Below are positions 1-6,216 of a DNA stretch of 8,019 nt, in pieces (position 1 is the stretch's first letter; every line of letters starts with the position of its first letter). The position numbers and the translations under genes were made by a program. This stretch comes from an uncultured Caulobacteraceae bacterium (GTDB taxonomy: Bacteria; Pseudomonadota; Alphaproteobacteria; Caulobacterales; Caulobacteraceae). The notes under the pieces were generated by a model. The model worked only from the letters and a program-made list of their open reading frames with translations, did no database searches and was not told the DNA's origin. The stretch lies in the NCBI GenBank assembly GCA_946482375.1, contig CAMLRH010000117.1, forward strand, positions 1-8,019, read 5' to 3'.

Positions 1-960
1 AAGGGCGTCTCGGCGTCCATCGCCGCGCGCGGGCTGGTGGCGACCGACGAGCTGGCGGCGCGGACGCGGACGTCCCTGTCCACATTCCTGCGCGACATGG
101 ACCGCTGGCGCGGCGAGGCCGAGCGAACGCCGCACGCGCGGCTGACCGAGACCATCCTGGAGGAGAGCGGCTACACCGACGCGCTCCGCCTCGACAAAGG
201 CCCGACCAGCCAGACGCGGCTGGAGAACCTGAAGGAACTGGTCCAGTCGATGGGCGCCTTCGAGAGTCTGGAGGCCTATCTGGAGCACGTGTCGCTGGTC
301 ATGGACCTCGACCGTGGGCCCGAGGGCGACAGCGTCCAGATCATGACCCTGCACTCGGCCAAGGGGCTGGAGTTCCCGCTGGTCTTCCTGCCCGGCTGGG
401 AGGAAGGCGTCTTCCCCTCCCAGCGCAGCATGGACGAGAAGGGCGAGAAGGGGCTGGAGGAAGAGCGCCGCCTCGCCTACGTCGGCATCACCCGGGCGCG
501 GGAGGAGGCGCGGGTGTCCTTCGCCGCCAATCGCCAGGTCTATGGCCGCTGGGGGAGCCAGCTGCCGTCGCGGTTCGTCGATGAATTGCCGCTGGCCAAC
601 GTCGAGGCCTCGTCGGAGACCGGCTACTACGGCGGCGGACCGGGCATGCAGCAGCAGGGCAGCCGCTGGGACGAGCCGGCCGACTTCGGCGCCGGCTACT
701 CCTCGCCCGGCTGGAAACGGGCGCAGGCGCGCAACTACCACGGCACGCACCCCGGCCGCTCGCAGGTGATCGAGGGCGAAGGGCGGCTGGTCGCGGTGTC
801 CGAACCCTCGGCGACCGGCGCCTACGCGCGCGGCGACCGCGTCTTCCACATCAAGTTTGGCTACGGGAAGATCCGCGACATCGAGGGCAACAAGCTTACC
901 GTCGCCTTCGAGCAGGCCGGCGAAAAGAAGGTCATCGACAGCTTCGTCGAGAAGGCCTGA
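1..960 (+). CDS. uvrD: DNA helicase II UvrD/PcrA, C-terminal part (5' end outside window)
   Basis: This is the 3' part of a superfamily 1A 3'-5' DNA helicase, which unwinds DNA in nucleotide excision repair and mismatch repair and strips proteins from DNA. The reading frame is open from base 1, so the GTG at 37 is internal and 319 residues are visible. Numbering from base 1, helicase motif V is seen at about 116-125 (TLHSAKGLEF) and motif VI at about 152-166 (LEEERRLAYVGITRA, with the arginine that contacts ATP). A Gly/Tyr/Gln-rich low-complexity linker covers about 200-260. The end, about 278-319 (GDRVFHIKFGYGKI and following), matches the Tudor-like C-terminal domain of PcrA/UvrD, which binds RNA polymerase in that family. 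The Walker A motif and the rest of domain 1 lie upstream, outside the window. The stop is TGA at 958-960. The next gene is 122 bases on and appears to have its own promoter. No clear terminator follows uvrD. Confidence 0.95.
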   Translation, partial: KGVSASIAARGLVATDELAARTRTSLSTFLRDMDRWRGEAERTPHARLTETILEESGYTDALRLDKGPTSQTRLENLKELVQSMGAFESLEAYLEHVSLVMDLDRGPEGDSVQIMTLHSAKGLEFPLVFLPGWEEGVFPSQRSMDEKGEKGLEEERRLAYVGITRAREEARVSFAANRQVYGRWGSQLPSRFVDELPLANVEASSETGYYGGGPGMQQQGSRWDEPADFGAGYSSPGWKRAQARNYHGTHPGRSQVIEGEGRLVAVSEPSATGAYARGDRVFHIKFGYGKIRDIEGNKLTVAFEQAGEKKVIDSFVEKA

Positions 961-1012
961 GCCCTTCGCGCCACACCTTGAGGCCGCTCTGCAACGCCTG
1001 GCCCATTTTTGG

Positions 1013-1041
1013 TTGCACCGAGCGGCGAACCTCTTTTGAAT
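1013..1041 (+). promoter_or_regulatory. Candidate sigma-70 type promoter for the outer-membrane protein gene
   Basis: TTGCAC (1013-1018) and TTGAAT (1036-1041) are separated by 17 bases and lie about 40-70 bases before the start codon at 1083. The -35 box shares TTG with the consensus and the -10 box matches 4 of 6 positions. This would place the transcript start near 1048, inside the dyad described next. The boxes are weak and were found by eye; an AT-richer patch (1001-1042) in GC-rich surroundings supports a promoter somewhere here. Confidence 0.4.
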
Positions 1042-1043
1042 AC

Positions 1044-1064
1044 TGACACCCGTGTCAACACGGG
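1044..1064 (+). promoter_or_regulatory. Two overlapping inverted repeats in the leader of the outer-membrane protein gene
   Basis: TGACAC-CC-GTGTCA (1044-1057) is a perfect 6-bp dyad with a 2-base centre, the size and symmetry of a binding site for a dimeric repressor. It overlaps a second perfect repeat, CCCGTG-TCAA-CACGGG (1049-1064), which would fold in RNA as a 6-bp hairpin with a 4-base loop. The right half of the first is the left half of the second, so both structures cannot form on the same strand at once. The site sits just downstream of the candidate -10 box and directly before the GGGGAG ribosome binding site at 1070-1075. The dyads are seen directly; any regulatory role is inference. 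Confidence 0.5.
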
Positions 1065-1082
1065 GAGAAGGGGAGAGTATCA

Positions 1083-1610
1083 ATGAAAAAGCTTATGCTG
1101 GCGGCCGCTGCGGCCGCTGCGGCCGCTTGCCTTGTCGCGTCTCCAGCCGCGGCGGAAGGCATGGGCCTTTACGCCACCGGTGGTCTGACGCATGCGGACA
1201 CCGACTTCGATGTCAGCTTTGAAGCCGTGACCGGCCGTTTCGGCGCCCGGTTCGCCCCGTACCTCGCCGTTGAAGGCGAAGTGTCGGTGGGCTTCGAGCA
1301 GGACAGGGTGGAAGGCGTCACCGTTGAACTGAAGCACGACGCGGCCGTCTATGGCGTCGCCCTGCTGCCGATGACCGACAACGCGGACCTGTTCGCGCGC
1401 GTCGGCGCCGGCACCACCTCCATCGAGGCGGGCGACGAAGAGATGAGCCACGAAGCCATGCGTTATGGCGTCGGCGCCCAGTTCTTCTTCAACGACATGA
1501 GCGGTGTTCGCATCGACTTCACCCGGATCGACCTCGGCGACGAGTTCACCGGCGATGACCAGGACGCCGACACCTACTCGGTTTCCTACGTCCACAAGTT
1601 CGGCGGCTAA
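1083..1610 (+). CDS. Small outer-membrane beta-barrel (porin-family) protein
   Basis: The gene encodes a 175-residue exported protein, probably an eight-strand beta-barrel of the outer membrane (OmpA-barrel/opacity-like 'outer membrane beta-barrel' family). Residues 1-24 form a signal peptide: MKKLML, nine alanines (7-15), CLVASPAAA, with likely signal peptidase I cleavage after Ala-24. Cys-16 does not sit in a convincing lipobox, since the preceding residues are only alanines. The mature part alternates polar and hydrophobic residues in stretches typical of beta strands (for example YATGGLTHA, LAVEGEVSVGF, DLFARVGAG, RYGVGAQFFF, GVRIDFTRID). It ends in YSVSYVHKFGG, where an aromatic residue close to the C-terminus resembles the barrel-assembly signal. 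The predicted loops are acidic. The start is fixed by a strong ribosome binding site (GGGGAG, 1070-1075) seven bases before ATG. It appears to be a single-gene transcript, with its own candidate promoter and terminator. The ligand and exact role are not evident. Confidence 0.85.
   Translation: MKKLMLAAAAAAAAACLVASPAAAEGMGLYATGGLTHADTDFDVSFEAVTGRFGARFAPYLAVEGEVSVGFEQDRVEGVTVELKHDAAVYGVALLPMTDNADLFARVGAGTTSIEAGDEEMSHEAMRYGVGAQFFFNDMSGVRIDFTRIDLGDEFTGDDQDADTYSVSYVHKFGG
1101..1127 (+). repeat. Three perfect tandem copies of a 9-mer inside the signal peptide
   Basis: GCGGCCGCT is repeated three times without error (1101-1109, 1110-1118, 1119-1127), in frame, coding for alanines 7-15 of the outer-membrane protein's signal peptide. 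Each copy contains an 8-base GCGGCCGC palindrome. Gain or loss of a unit would keep the frame and change the length of the signal peptide core by three alanines. Confidence 0.9.
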
Positions 1611-1629
1611 GCCGGCGGGACCCTTCGGA

Positions 1630-1659
1630 GCGGGGGCGGTCCTCACGGGCCGCTCCCGC
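1630..1659 (+). terminator. Probable terminator hairpin after the outer-membrane protein gene
   Basis: Arms 1630-1642 and 1647-1659 can pair over 13 positions, almost all G-C with two G-U wobbles, around the 4-base loop TCAC. The hairpin starts 19 bases after the stop codon and is followed by a pyrimidine-rich but T-poor tail, CTCGCCTTTC (1660-1669). The stem is very stable; the weak T tract leaves some doubt that it works as a Rho-independent terminator. Confidence 0.65.
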
Positions 1660-1743
1660 CTCGCCTTTCGGGGCCACAGCGGCGCCGTGAACTTTTCCTG
1701 ACCTTGCGCGCTAACCCTCCAGTAGTTCTGGAGCGGTCGAGCC

Positions 1744-2244
1744 GTGAAACAAGCGCTCTATTACAGTATTGCTTCCGCCGCGCTGGCCGGGTTGTTGACC
1801 GGCGGCGTGATGAAGCTTGGCCCCGATGCGCTCTCCGAGGTCGGTGGGCCGCAAATACTCATTGCGGGCGCCGGAGAGCGCGTAATCGACGCGCAACCCC
1901 ACACCGGCGGCGCGCTGTTCACCAGCCTCAACGGCGAAATCCCCGAGTATGTGGTCGGCACCGACTGGACCCGGCCGCAGTATGCGATGGGCGACGTTTA
2001 CGCCTATGACGCCAGCTACGAGGAAGCCGACAGCTATGCGCCGACGGCGCCCGCGCCGAACCCCAACGTCGACGACGCCGTCTTCGTGGCGCCGGTGAAG
2101 ATCAGCTCGCCGCCGAAAATCGTACCCGTCTCCTACCCCAGCGAGGGCGGCGGCGTGCTCGGCGACGCCGGCGAGGAGGAAGACACCGCCTTCAAGCACA
2201 TCGTCGTGGCGCAGGACGCCACCTCCGAAGAGCTGCCTTCCTGA
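1744..2244 (+). CDS. Membrane-anchored acidic protein of unknown function
   Basis: I do not recognise this 166-residue protein. It starts at a GTG (1744) with a GGAG ribosome binding site at 1730-1733, ten bases upstream. Starting at the later in-frame ATG (codon 23) would remove the hydrophobic segment. Residues about 5-23 (LYYSIASAALAGLLTGGVM) form a single membrane segment or an uncleaved signal anchor with no obvious signal peptidase motif. The remainder is predicted to be periplasmic and strongly acidic: a Tyr/Asp-rich patch at about 85-99 (VYAYDASYEEADSYA), a Pro/Ala/Asn linker at 99-108 (APTAPAPNPN), a Pro-rich part at 117-132, and a Glu/Asp-rich tail at 141-166. No catalytic motif is visible. 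The gene ends 29 bases before prmA and no terminator lies between, so the two are probably co-transcribed. Codon use is like that of the neighbours, which supports a real gene. The function is unknown. Confidence 0.7.
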   Translation: MKQALYYSIASAALAGLLTGGVMKLGPDALSEVGGPQILIAGAGERVIDAQPHTGGALFTSLNGEIPEYVVGTDWTRPQYAMGDVYAYDASYEEADSYAPTAPAPNPNVDDAVFVAPVKISSPPKIVPVSYPSEGGGVLGDAGEEEDTAFKHIVVAQDATSEELPS

Positions 2245-2273
2245 TCCCCGCCTGACCAGCTAGACGGGCGGCC

Positions 2274-3134
2274 ATGAGCAAGGCCGTCCAGATCATCGCC
2301 CACGGAACCCGCACCGACGCCGAAGCCGCCGCCGAGGCGCTCGACGCCGATCCGGCGCTGGAGGGCGCGACCTATTCCATCCTGGAAGAGGACGAGGACA
2401 AGAACGTCTGGCGCATCGACGCCTTCCCGACCTCCGGCGACGAGGCGGCGGGGATCGAGGCGGCGCTGCGCCGCTTTCCGCTGAAGGTCGCCGTCGAGCC
2501 GCTGGCCGACGAGGACTGGCTGGCCATGTCGCTGTCGGGCCTGCCGCCGGTCCGGGCCGGGCGCTTCTTCGTCTATGGCCTGCACGACAAGGGCGCGGTT
2601 CCGCCGAGCGCGGTGGCGCTCCGCATCGAGGCGGGCGCGGCCTTCGGCACCGGCCACCACGGCACGACGGTGAGCTGTCTGGCGGTCTTCGATGAGCTGC
2701 TGAAGGCCCGGCGCTTCGAGCGCGTGCTGGACGTCGGGGCCGGCACGGGCGTGCTGGCCATCGCGGCGGCGAAGACCGGCTCGAAAGTCGCCGTCGGAAC
2801 CGACATCGACGCCCCCAGCGTCCGCATCGCCCGGGAGAACGCGGCGGTGAACGGCGCCAACGCCCGCTTCGTCCACGCCTCGGGCCTGAACCACTATCTG
2901 GTCACCGAGCATGGGCCCTACGACCTCGTCTTCGCCAACATCCTGGCCCCGCCGCTGGTGGCGCTGGCGCAGGACATCAGGCTGGCGCTGAAGCCGGGAG
3001 GCATCGCCATCCTGTCGGGCCTGCTGCGCACCCAGGAGCGGCGGGTGAAGGCGGCTTACCTGTCGCGGGGATTCAGGGTGCGCACGCGGCTCTACCGCGA
3101 CGCCTGGGCGACCTTGGTGCTGGAGCGGCCGTAG
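2274..3134 (+). CDS. prmA: Ribosomal protein L11 methyltransferase PrmA
   Basis: This 286-residue enzyme uses S-adenosylmethionine to methylate ribosomal protein L11 in the cytoplasm. In E. coli it trimethylates the N-terminal alpha-amino group and lysine side chains, and is not essential. The N-terminal third (1-95) is the variable L11-recognition domain. The PrmA signature [15 protein letters not shown] is at 118-132, the glycine-rich SAM-binding motif VLDVGAGTG at 151-159, the acidic residues that follow strand 2 at 177-179 (DID), and the motif IV-like segment [12 protein letters not shown] at 217-228, close to the FANIL seen across the family. It ends with [10 protein letters not shown], where family members have a similar Trp-x-x-Leu-Val tail. 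Length is normal for the family. The ATG at 2274 is supported by an in-frame TGA at 2253 that rules out a longer form. The ribosome binding site is poor (GGGCGG), which fits translation coupled to the preceding gene. Confidence 0.93.
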   Translation: MSKAVQIIAHGTRTDAEAAAEALDADPALEGATYSILEEDEDKNVWRIDAFPTSGDEAAGIEAALRRFPLKVAVEPLADEDWLAMSLSGLPPVRAGRFFVYGLHDKGAVPPSAVALRIEAGAAFGTGHHGTTVSCLAVFDELLKARRFERVLDVGAGTGVLAIAAAKTGSKVAVGTDIDAPSVRIARENAAVNGANARFVHASGLNHYLVTEHGPYDLVFANILAPPLVALAQDIRLALKPGGIAILSGLLRTQERRVKAAYLSRGFRVRTRLYRDAWATLVLERP

Positions 3135-3143
3135 CGAGCCACC

Positions 3144-3158
3144 TCTCCCTGAGGGAGA
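3144..3158. repeat. Short intergenic palindrome after prmA (TCTCCC-TGA-GGGAGA)
   Basis: TCTCCC (3144-3149) and GGGAGA (3153-3158) are perfect inverted repeats around TGA, nine bases after the prmA stop. There is no T tract after the stem, so it is not a typical Rho-independent terminator. Palindromes of the CTCTCCCT(N)AGGGAGAG type are, as I recall, scattered between genes in many GC-rich proteobacteria; membership of a repeat family is inference here because only one copy is in the window. Confidence 0.6.
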
Positions 3159-3206
3159 AGGGATAGGAACCTTGGCCTTTAGGCGCGCGTTCCGACCGCG
3201 AAGCTG

Positions 3207-3212
3207 AGGAGG
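3207..3212 (+). promoter_or_regulatory. Strong ribosome binding site AGGAGG
   Basis: A full AGGAGG lies five bases before the ATG at 3218. It is the strongest Shine-Dalgarno sequence in the window, fixes the start of the downstream gene, and suggests that this protein is well translated. Confidence 0.85.
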
Positions 3213-3217
3213 CCATC

Positions 3218-3682
3218 ATGACCGACTACGAACGCGAAACCCGGGTTGTCCGCGATGACGGCACAGCGGCCGTCGAGCGCGAGACGGTCGTCGATCCCGC
3301 CGCCGGCGAGCGTGTGACGGTGGTGCGCGAGAGCTCCAACCTGGGCTGGATCATCGCCCTGATCGTCGCCGTGGTCGCGATCATCATCATCGCCATGTTC
3401 GTGATGAACCGCGAGCCGACCACCAACACCGACGACATCACCGCCGCCATGGAGGCGAGCCGCGCCGCCGGCTACGCGGAAGGCGCCAACACGGCGATCG
3501 GCTCGATGCCGCCGGCGACCACCACGGTTCCGGTGCCGGTCCCCGTTCCCGGGCCGTCCATCGACACCAGCGGCGTGGAGCGCAGCGCCGCCGAGGCCGC
3601 CGAAGCCGCTCGCGAGGCCCGCGACGCCGCTGAACGCGCCGCCGACAGCGTCGCGAACTCAGCGACCAACACCACGCCCTAG
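3218..3682 (+). CDS. Single-pass membrane protein with alanine-rich coiled-coil tail, function unknown
   Basis: I do not recognise this 154-residue protein. Residues 1-42 are charged (many Arg, Glu, Asp, Val) and resemble short polar repeats (RETRVVRDDGTAAV, RETVVDPAAGERVTVV). One membrane segment follows at about 43-63 (GWIIALIVAVVAIIIIAMFVM), with an Asn-Arg-Glu boundary after it. The outer part has a Thr/Asn-rich stretch, a Pro-Val run at 103-111 (TVPVPVPVP) and a helix at about 121-147 with the AEAAEAAREARDAAERAAD pattern, which looks like an alanine-rich coiled coil or amphipathic helix. It ends with Ser/Thr/Asn. The absence of a cleavable signal and the central anchor suggest the N-terminus is cytoplasmic and the rod-like tail periplasmic, though the opposite orientation cannot be excluded. 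The AGGAGG site at 3207-3212 fixes the start. Its stop is 32 bases before the aminopeptidase gene. A structural or scaffold role is only a guess. Confidence 0.75.
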   Translation: MTDYERETRVVRDDGTAAVERETVVDPAAGERVTVVRESSNLGWIIALIVAVVAIIIIAMFVMNREPTTNTDDITAAMEASRAAGYAEGANTAIGSMPPATTTVPVPVPVPGPSIDTSGVERSAAEAAEAAREARDAAERAADSVANSATNTTP

Positions 3683-3714
3683 CGCCGGCCGTCAGGGCTC
3701 CCTAATCTCGGGGC

Positions 3715-5517
3715 ATGCGTCAGACATTCGATGAGACGACGGACCCGTCGTTCGGCCCCCGGCACGTCCCGCTGATCCGCGAGGCCATGGCGCGGCAGGG
3801 ACTGGACGGCTTCCTGGTGCCGCACGAGGACGAGCACCAGAACGAGTACCTGCCCGAGGCTAACGACCGGCTCGCCTGGGCGACCGGCTTCACCGGCTCG
3901 GCCGGAGCGGCGGTGATCCTCAAGGACAAGGCCGCCATCTTCGTGGACGGCCGCTATACGCTGCAGGTCCGCGACCAGGTCGATGAGAACCTGTTCGAGA
4001 TCCGCGACCTCGTTGACGGCGGCGTGCCGGCGTACCTGGAAAAGGCGCTGCCGAAGGGCGCGACGGTGGGCTACGACCCGCGCCTGCACAGCCCCGACGC
4101 GCTGCACTGGCTGCGCACGGCGGCGGAGAAGGCCGGGGCGACGCTGAAGGCCGTCGAGCCGAACCCGCTCGATCAGGCATGGGGCGGCGAGCGGCCGCCG
4201 CAACCGGCGGCGCCGGTTGTGCCCCATCCGCTGGAGTATTCCGGCGAGGAGTCGCATTCGAAACGCACGCGGGTCGGCGCGGCGCTGGACGGCGATGCGG
4301 TGGTGATCACCGCGCCGGCGTCGATCGCCTGGCTGTTCAACGTGCGGGGCGGCGACGTCATCCGCTCGCCGCTGCCGATCGGGCAGGCGATCCTGAACAA
4401 GGACGGGACGGCGCGGCTGTTCCTCGATCCGGCCAAGGTGAGCCCGCAGTTGCAGGCCTGGCTCGGCAACGAGGTGGCGCTGCAGACGCCGGACGCTCTA
4501 CCCGCCGCATTGGCGGAGCTGAAGGGCAAGCGGGTCGTCGTCGATCCCTCGCAGTCGTCGGCCTGGTACTTCGACGAGCTGAATCGGGCCGGCGCGGACG
4601 TCGTGCGTTCGATGGATCCCTGCGCCCTGCCCCGCGCCTGCAAGAACGCCGTGGAGATTGAGGGCGCGCGGCGGGCCCATGCGCGCGACGGGGCGGCGCT
4701 GAGCCGCTTCCTGCACTGGTTGGCGACGGAGGCTCAAGCGAGCCTGCCCGACGAGGCCGAGATCGTGCGCAAACTGGAGGGCTTCCGCGAAGAGACCGGG
4801 GCGCTGAAGGACCTGTCGTTCGACACCATCGCGGGCGCGGCCTCGAACGGGGCCATCGTCCATTATCGCCCCACCGAGCGGTTGAAGAAGCGGACGGAGC
4901 CCAACTCGCTGCTGCTGGTGGACAGCGGCGCGCAGTACCTCGACGGCACCACCGACGTGACCCGAACCGTCGCCATCGGCGAGCCGAGCGCCGAGATGCG
5001 CGACCGTTTCACCCGCGTGCTGAAAGGCAACCTGGCGCTGGCGCGGGTGCGGTTTCCGGCGGGAACGACCGGCTCGGCGCTGGACGCGCTGGCGCGGATT
5101 CCGCTGTGGGAGGCGGGGTTCGACTATGACCACGGCACCGGCCACGGTGTCGGCAGCTATCTCGGCGTGCACGAGGGGCCGCAGCGGATATCGAAGGCGC
5201 CGAGCACCGTCGCCCTGAAGCCCGGCATGATCGTTTCCAACGAGCCCGGCTATTACAAGGAAGGCGCCTACGGCATCCGCATCGAGAACCTGCAGGTGGT
5301 GACGGAGGCGCAGGACGTCGGCGGCGAGCGGCCGATGCACGGCTTCGAGACGCTGACCCTGGCGCCGATCGACCGGCGCTGCATTGAGCCCGCGCTGCTG
5401 ACGGACGAGGAGCGGGCGCAGCTCGACGCCTATCACGCGCGGGTGGTCGAGGTGGTGGGACCACAGCTTGAGGGTGCGGCGCGGGCGTGGCTCGACGAGG
5501 CCTGCGCACCGATCTAG
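3715..5517 (+). CDS. pepP: Aminopeptidase P family protein (Xaa-Pro aminopeptidase, M24B, three-domain type)
   Basis: This 600-residue cytoplasmic metallopeptidase should remove an N-terminal residue that precedes proline. It is the long three-domain form (like eukaryotic XPNPEP1), not the shorter E. coli PepP type. Domain I covers about 15-155 (creatinase N-like; GLDGFLVPHEDEHQNEY, LAWATGFTGSAG, IFVDGRYTLQ), domain II about 172-310, and the catalytic pita-bread domain about 315-545. All five expected metal ligands are present: Asp-403 (LLVDSGAQY), Asp-414 (TTDVTRT), His-477 (GTGHGVGSYLG), Glu-510 (VSNEPGYY) and Glu-524 (IRIENLQVV). His-383 (IVHYRP) and His-486 (GVHEGP) correspond to conserved substrate-binding or proton-shuttle histidines. 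The C-terminal extension (about 546-600) is usual for this form. A Pro-rich linker at 160-172 joins domains I and II and coincides with a strong DNA hairpin. The ATG at 3715 follows GGGG at short distance and gives the usual N-terminus. The gene lies 32 bases after the previous one and 37 before the next, so an operon is possible. Confidence 0.94.
   Translation: MRQTFDETTDPSFGPRHVPLIREAMARQGLDGFLVPHEDEHQNEYLPEANDRLAWATGFTGSAGAAVILKDKAAIFVDGRYTLQVRDQVDENLFEIRDLVDGGVPAYLEKALPKGATVGYDPRLHSPDALHWLRTAAEKAGATLKAVEPNPLDQAWGGERPPQPAAPVVPHPLEYSGEESHSKRTRVGAALDGDAVVITAPASIAWLFNVRGGDVIRSPLPIGQAILNKDGTARLFLDPAKVSPQLQAWLGNEVALQTPDALPAALAELKGKRVVVDPSQSSAWYFDELNRAGADVVRSMDPCALPRACKNAVEIEGARRAHARDGAALSRFLHWLATEAQASLPDEAEIVRKLEGFREETGALKDLSFDTIAGAASNGAIVHYRPTERLKKRTEPNSLLLVDSGAQYLDGTTDVTRTVAIGEPSAEMRDRFTRVLKGNLALARVRFPAGTTGSALDALARIPLWEAGFDYDHGTGHGVGSYLGVHEGPQRISKAPSTVALKPGMIVSNEPGYYKEGAYGIRIENLQVVTEAQDVGGERPMHGFETLTLAPIDRRCIEPALLTDEERAQLDAYHARVVEVVGPQLEGAARAWLDEACAPI
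4199..4221. repeat. Strong hairpin inside the aminopeptidase P gene
   Basis: CAACCGGC (4201-4208) and GCCGGTTG (4212-4219) are perfect 8-base inverted repeats around GGC. One G-U wobble and one more G-C pair extend the stem to ten pairs. The hairpin falls in codons of the Pro-rich linker between domains I and II. It may be a by-product of Pro/Ala codons in a GC-rich gene. Confidence 0.6.
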
Positions 5518-5538
5518 GCTGCATCACGGCACAGCTTC

Positions 5539-5547
5539 GGGGGAGGA
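5539..5547 (+). promoter_or_regulatory. Ribosome binding site that decides the start at 5555
   Basis: GGGGGAGGA ends seven bases before the ATG at 5555. The reading frame stays open upstream to a TTG at 5468, inside the aminopeptidase gene, but that part would encode an Arg-rich stretch without membrane character. This site therefore selects the 5555 start. Confidence 0.85.
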
Positions 5548-5554
5548 CGCGCCG

Positions 5555-6214
5555 ATGTTCGTAGGTCACTATTCAGCCGCGCTGGCGGCGAAGGCGGCGG
5601 AACCGCGCGGGCCGTTGTGGGCCTATGTGGCGGCGGCTCAGCTGGTCGACATCGGCTGGAGCGTGCTGGTCATGGCCGGGGTCGAGAAGGTGCGCATCGA
5701 CGAGACGCTGCAGGGCTCGACGCTCGACCTCTACCACATGCCCTGGACGCACAGCCTGCCGGCAGCCATCGCCTGGTCGGTGGCGGCGGGCGCGCTCTGC
5801 CGCTGGGCGTTCAAGTGGCCGGGCCGGGTCTCGGGCATGGTCGGCGCGGTGGTCTTCTCGCACTGGCTGCTCGACTGGCTGGTGCATCGGCCCGACCTGT
5901 TGCTGTGGCCGGGTGGTCCCAAGATCGGGCTGGCGCTGTGGAACTATCCCGTGCCCGAGCAGGCGCTGGAGATCGGTCTGCTGGGCCTGGCCGGCATGGT
6001 GTGGGCGGCAAGCGCCGTGCGGAGCGGCAAGGGGCTGATGGCGCCCGTGGTCTTCTTCGCCGCGCTGGTCGCCCTGCAGATCGCGGTGATGTTCGCCGCG
6101 CCCGAGGGCGACACCTTCCAGCTCGGGCTGTCGGCGCTGATCGTCTACCTGCTGGTCAGCGGGTTCGCCTGGGTGCTGGACCGGGGGCCGAAGAAGGGTT
6201 CGCGCAGAAGGTAA
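5555..6214 (+). CDS. Multi-pass membrane protein with conserved-looking His/Asp residues, possibly a DUF457/YdjM-like hydrolase
   Basis: This 219-residue integral membrane protein has about six hydrophobic segments (roughly 18-42, 67-88, 93-112, 136-156, 162-182, 188-208) and a basic tail (GPKKGSRRR). It begins MFVGHYSAALAAK. Polar residues unusual in a membrane protein recur at membrane borders: His-5 (GHY), Asp-32 (LVDIGW), His-61 and His-66 (YHMPWTHSL), His-103 and Asp-107 (SHWLLDWL), and His-111 and Asp-114 (VHRPDL). The THSL and SHxLLD pattern resembles the membrane-bound putative metal-dependent hydrolases of the YdjM/DUF457 type; this assignment is inference and no biochemical activity is established. 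The ATG at 5555 follows the strong site at 5539-5547; a longer form from TTG 5468 is unlikely. It lies 37 bases after the aminopeptidase P stop and probably shares its transcript. The stop at 6212-6214 is two bases before a long inverted repeat that may end transcription. Confidence 0.8.
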   Translation: MFVGHYSAALAAKAAEPRGPLWAYVAAAQLVDIGWSVLVMAGVEKVRIDETLQGSTLDLYHMPWTHSLPAAIAWSVAAGALCRWAFKWPGRVSGMVGAVVFSHWLLDWLVHRPDLLLWPGGPKIGLALWNYPVPEQALEIGLLGLAGMVWAASAVRSGKGLMAPVVFFAALVALQIAVMFAAPEGDTFQLGLSALIVYLLVSGFAWVLDRGPKKGSRRR

Positions 6215-6216
6215 CC

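Noticed and set aside
1083..1610. Lipoprotein reading of the outer-membrane protein because of Cys-16
   Set aside because: The residues before the cysteine are all alanine, without the usual leucine at -3, and a better signal peptidase I site (ASPAAA) follows.
1080..1646. 188-codon open frame on the - strand opposite the outer-membrane protein gene
   Set aside because: The + strand frame has a signal peptide, ribosome binding site and barrel pattern; the - frame has none of these.
1690..1720. Possible Caulobacter-type promoter (GCTAACCC at 1710-1717) before the gene at 1744
   Set aside because: The -10-like part matches partly, but no acceptable TTGACG-like -35 box lies at the right distance.
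2133..2912. 259-codon open frame on the - strand across prmA
   Set aside because: It is opposite prmA and the preceding gene, with a low-complexity Arg/Gly/Ala translation and no motif; it is a codon-bias shadow.
4498..5436. 312-codon open frame on the - strand inside the aminopeptidase P gene
   Set aside because: It lies wholly opposite a well-supported gene, has an Arg/Gln/Gly-rich composition typical of antisense frames in GC-rich DNA, and shows no family motif.
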